A DNA stretch of 64,000 nt, taken from NCBI RefSeq assembly GCF_946151075.1, contig NZ_CAMGZB010000001.1, positions 1,788,001 through 1,852,000 of the forward strand, written 5' to 3'. A program made the translations under genes and the position numbers. Under the pieces are notes generated by a model. It was not told where the DNA came from. It saw only the letters and a program-made list of their open reading frames with translations, and ran no database searches. Source of the DNA: Neobacillus sp. Marseille-Q6967 (lineage in GTDB: Bacteria > Bacillota > Bacilli > Bacillales > Cytobacillaceae). Position 1 is the stretch's first letter; each line of letters begins with the position of its first letter. Positions 62,545 to 64,000 of the stretch are shown here, piece by piece.

Positions 62545-62582
62545 TAAAAAAACGTCCAACCCTTAGTTAATGGTTGGACGTT
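62545..62582 (-). terminator. Terminator of the protease operon
   Basis: On the minus strand the arms AACGTCCAACC and GGTTGGACGTT are followed by TTTTTT. It lies about 70 bp beyond the protease stop codon and after a palindromic repeat. Confidence 0.8.
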
Positions 62583-62601
62583 TGTCGCAAGAAAAATGAA
62601 A

Positions 62602-62649
62602 TGGTGACAGGCACCATAAATGTACAGTGTCCACACGGAATGGACAGTG
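62602..62649. repeat. Composite palindromic repeat abutting the protease stop codon
   Basis: GGTGACAGGCACC is followed by CAGTGTCCAC and GGACAGTG, the same composite as at 62351-62394 and, reversed, at 48088-48132. It ends one base before the stop codon of the protease gene. Confidence 0.75.
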
Positions 62650-62650
62650 A

Positions 62651-63781
62651 CTATTGAATTTTTTCAGCTGTTCCAGTTAGGATTTTAGGGATGTTGTTTT
62701 CGTAGCCGATTGTGTATTTGGCTTTATATTTTGTAAAGGCAATGTCTCCGTTTTTGCGGTCTTCGGCCGAGATTATGGCTATAACTGTAACTTTATCACC
62801 ATCTGTTGTGGTTTGTACGTCGTCTAATGTCGTGGAAACAGTATTGAGGTACCCGTTGCGAAATGATGTAAAGTCTGTTTTACTCTGCCAAGAGCTGCCT
62901 AACAGGGAGTAGGCCGTGACATAATCACGTGAATTTACACTTTCATAAAAATAATTTACCAGATAACTTGCCGTAATTTCCGGTGAATATCCTTGTTCAT
63001 TTACATTTGCGGCTATTTCTGTATCAATTGAAGGTAACTCGGTCAATGGAGTCTGCGACCAGCCTTCCACTAAATCTAGGATGTTGTTGATTGGAATACT
63101 GAAACCAATCGCTCCTTGGTCTGTCCCGGCAGAGTTAATTCCCAAGACTTCCCCTGTTTTTCCATTTACCAGCGGCCCCCCGGAATTACCTGGTGCAATC
63201 GGAGCGGAAATTTGGTAGACATCCGAATAATGGTAAGGGGCAATATCAAATTCTCTACCCACTCCACTTATAATTCCAGTGGTTACTGTATTTTGGAATC
63301 CCAATGGACTCCCTAACGCTAAGACTTCATCACCTATGTCAGCCTTTATATTACTCATTTTTAATGGCTCATCGTTGGCAAGACCAGGGACCCGGACAAC
63401 GGCCACGTCAACATCTGTACTGATTCCAATTACAGTTCCTTCAAACTCGCGGGCATCAGCGGTTTTGACTTTTACGTTTTTTGCTCCATTGACAACATGC
63501 GCATTTGTTATGACGTCGCCTTTTTTATTATAAAGAAATCCTGAACCTAGACTGCCATTATCAAGCTGAATCATTACTACTACTTTTTGAACTTCGTGAA
63601 TGATGTCCTTAAGTTCTTTTTCCTGCTCATTTGATTTTTTACTAGCCGCTTTTATAGCATTCGGAGCTAGAAGAGAAGTGCTTGTTAATTGCTTAGGAAT
63701 CTCTTGCTGCCAATGGAAGACTAAGCCTCCCGCTAAGCCGAAAATAAGTAGAGAACTTGCAATGCTGATTATCCATTTCAT
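62651..63781 (-). CDS. Membrane-anchored trypsin-like serine protease (S1C type)
   Basis: ATG 63781 (MKWIISIASSL) is used because GGGAG then sits 8 bp upstream. The 376-residue protein has an N-terminal membrane anchor (about 4-24), a trypsin-like domain (about 60-240) with the triad His95 (NAHVV), Asp125 (DVDVAVV) and Ser200 (PGNSGG), and a C-terminal domain (about 265-376) that resembles an NTF2-like fold instead of the PDZ domain of HtrA. It would act outside the cell in protein quality control. An FxLYD protein gene lies 13 bp upstream. Confidence 0.87.
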   Translation of the reverse strand: MKWIISIASSLLIFGLAGGLVFHWQQEIPKQLTSTSLLAPNAIKAASKKSNEQEKELKDIIHEVQKVVVMIQLDNGSLGSGFLYNKKGDVITNAHVVNGAKNVKVKTADAREFEGTVIGISTDVDVAVVRVPGLANDEPLKMSNIKADIGDEVLALGSPLGFQNTVTTGIISGVGREFDIAPYHYSDVYQISAPIAPGNSGGPLVNGKTGEVLGINSAGTDQGAIGFSIPINNILDLVEGWSQTPLTELPSIDTEIAANVNEQGYSPEITASYLVNYFYESVNSRDYVTAYSLLGSSWQSKTDFTSFRNGYLNTVSTTLDDVQTTTDGDKVTVIAIISAEDRKNGDIAFTKYKAKYTIGYENNIPKILTGTAEKIQ

Positions 63782-63794
63782 CTTCATTTCTCCC

Positions 63795-64000
63795 TTAGTT
63801 TAATTGCCAGGTTGCTCCAGTTATTTCTACAGTGGTATCCTGATAAACTCCAAAATGGTAGGATTCAAATGTACTAGTTTGGCCTGGTTCCAAATAATAA
63901 GTATCTACATATAAATAATCAGTACCAATCACATTACCATTTAAATCATATACAGTATAAAAAAGTTTAATAGAGGAAATCGGGACGGTTGCATTATTTG
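63795..64000 (-). CDS. FxLYD-domain protein, C-terminal part
   Basis: The frame is open from the right edge and stops at 63795-63797; 67 residues are seen. They include FYTVYDLNGNVIGTDYLYV and YYLEPGQTSTFESYHFG, the core of FxLYD domains, which are found in secreted or membrane-attached Firmicutes proteins. The start lies outside the window. It precedes the protease gene by 13 bp and is probably cotranscribed. It has no recognised function. Confidence 0.75.
   Translation of the reverse strand, partial: NNATVPISSIKLFYTVYDLNGNVIGTDYLYVDTYYLEPGQTSTFESYHFGVYQDTTVEITGATWQLN

Larger units (their letters stand above)
62263..62650. other. Gene-free stretch with repeats and a terminator
   Basis: These 388 bp hold two composite palindromic repeats (62351-62394 and 62602-62649, GGTGACAGGCACC plus GTGTCCAC words) and a hairpin at 62545-62582, AACGTCCAACC / GGTTGGACGTT, followed on the minus strand by a T run that would end the protease transcript. 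No supported gene; the 78-codon frame at 62400 has no start signal. Confidence 0.7.

Noticed and set aside
1..64000. Prophage, integrative element or insertion sequence
   Set aside because: No integrase, transposase, recombinase, phage structural gene, tRNA attachment site or flanking direct repeat was seen.

Overview
The window looks like chromosomal DNA of a low-GC, endospore-forming Bacillaceae (Bacillus/Neobacillus-like) species. The grounds are AGGAGG-type ribosome binding sites, frequent TTG/GTG starts, sigma-A promoters, CcpA cre-like boxes, Bacillus-type genes (alaR-alaT, msrAB fusion, gutM, DUF2935, DUF3889, bh zinc-ribbon protein) and dispersed palindromic repeats. I see no phage, IS, tRNA, rRNA or CRISPR. 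The DNA holds about 61 genes, two of them cut by the window edges.

Layout. 1-4.2 kb: end of manA, a GDSL esterase, an array of eleven 52-bp hairpin repeats, an ArsR-SRPBCC fusion regulator with a large palindromic operator, a second SRPBCC gene, a DUF3889 secreted protein and an OsmC peroxidase-like protein. 4.2-13.9 kb: DUF2935 protein, secreted nucleotide phosphoesterase, sporulation-type amidase, two unusual secreted low-complexity proteins and an S9 peptidase. 14.0-21.9 kb: a KDG operon (kdgR-kdgK-hxlA-hxlB-kdgA-TRAP dctPQM-cupin) in which a ribulose-monophosphate pair sits between KDG kinase and KDPG aldolase; rpiA is convergent. 22.0-32.3 kb: a glucitol-type PTS (gutM, IIC, IIB, IIA), a SorC regulator, a SAF-domain oxidoreductase and a complete 2-oxoacid dehydrogenase complex, tied together by a repeated ACAAATGTTA-type motif and cre boxes. 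32.4-45.0 kb: a second 52-bp repeat array, a galactitol-type PTS, two SDR dehydrogenases divergent from a SorC regulator, FGGY kinase, pentulose-phosphate epimerase, ribose-type ABC importer, and a third SorC regulator whose promoter carries the ACAAATGTTA-type motif. 45.1-49.6 kb: zinc-ribbon protein, PAS histidine kinase, MsrAB, a ribbon-helix-helix protein and an EamA exporter. 49.8-59.0 kb: Lrp-family regulator, oligopeptide ABC transporter, gamma-glutamyltransferase and a split chromate transporter. 59.0-64.0 kb: HAD hydrolase, alaRT, VanZ protein, membrane-anchored trypsin-like protease and the end of an FxLYD protein.

The centre (14-45 kb) is a block of carbohydrate import and catabolism genes with four import systems (TRAP, two PTS, one ABC), each near its own enzymes, and cre-like sites in front of at least four transcription units. 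The least expected combinations are RuMP enzymes inside a KDG operon and a PTS plus SAF oxidoreductase plus E1/E2/E3 complex under one operator family. Also notable are the two arrays with the same exact 52-bp period, and three evenly spaced TTCG-N5-CGAA inverted repeats between the Lrp gene and the peptide/chromate operon.
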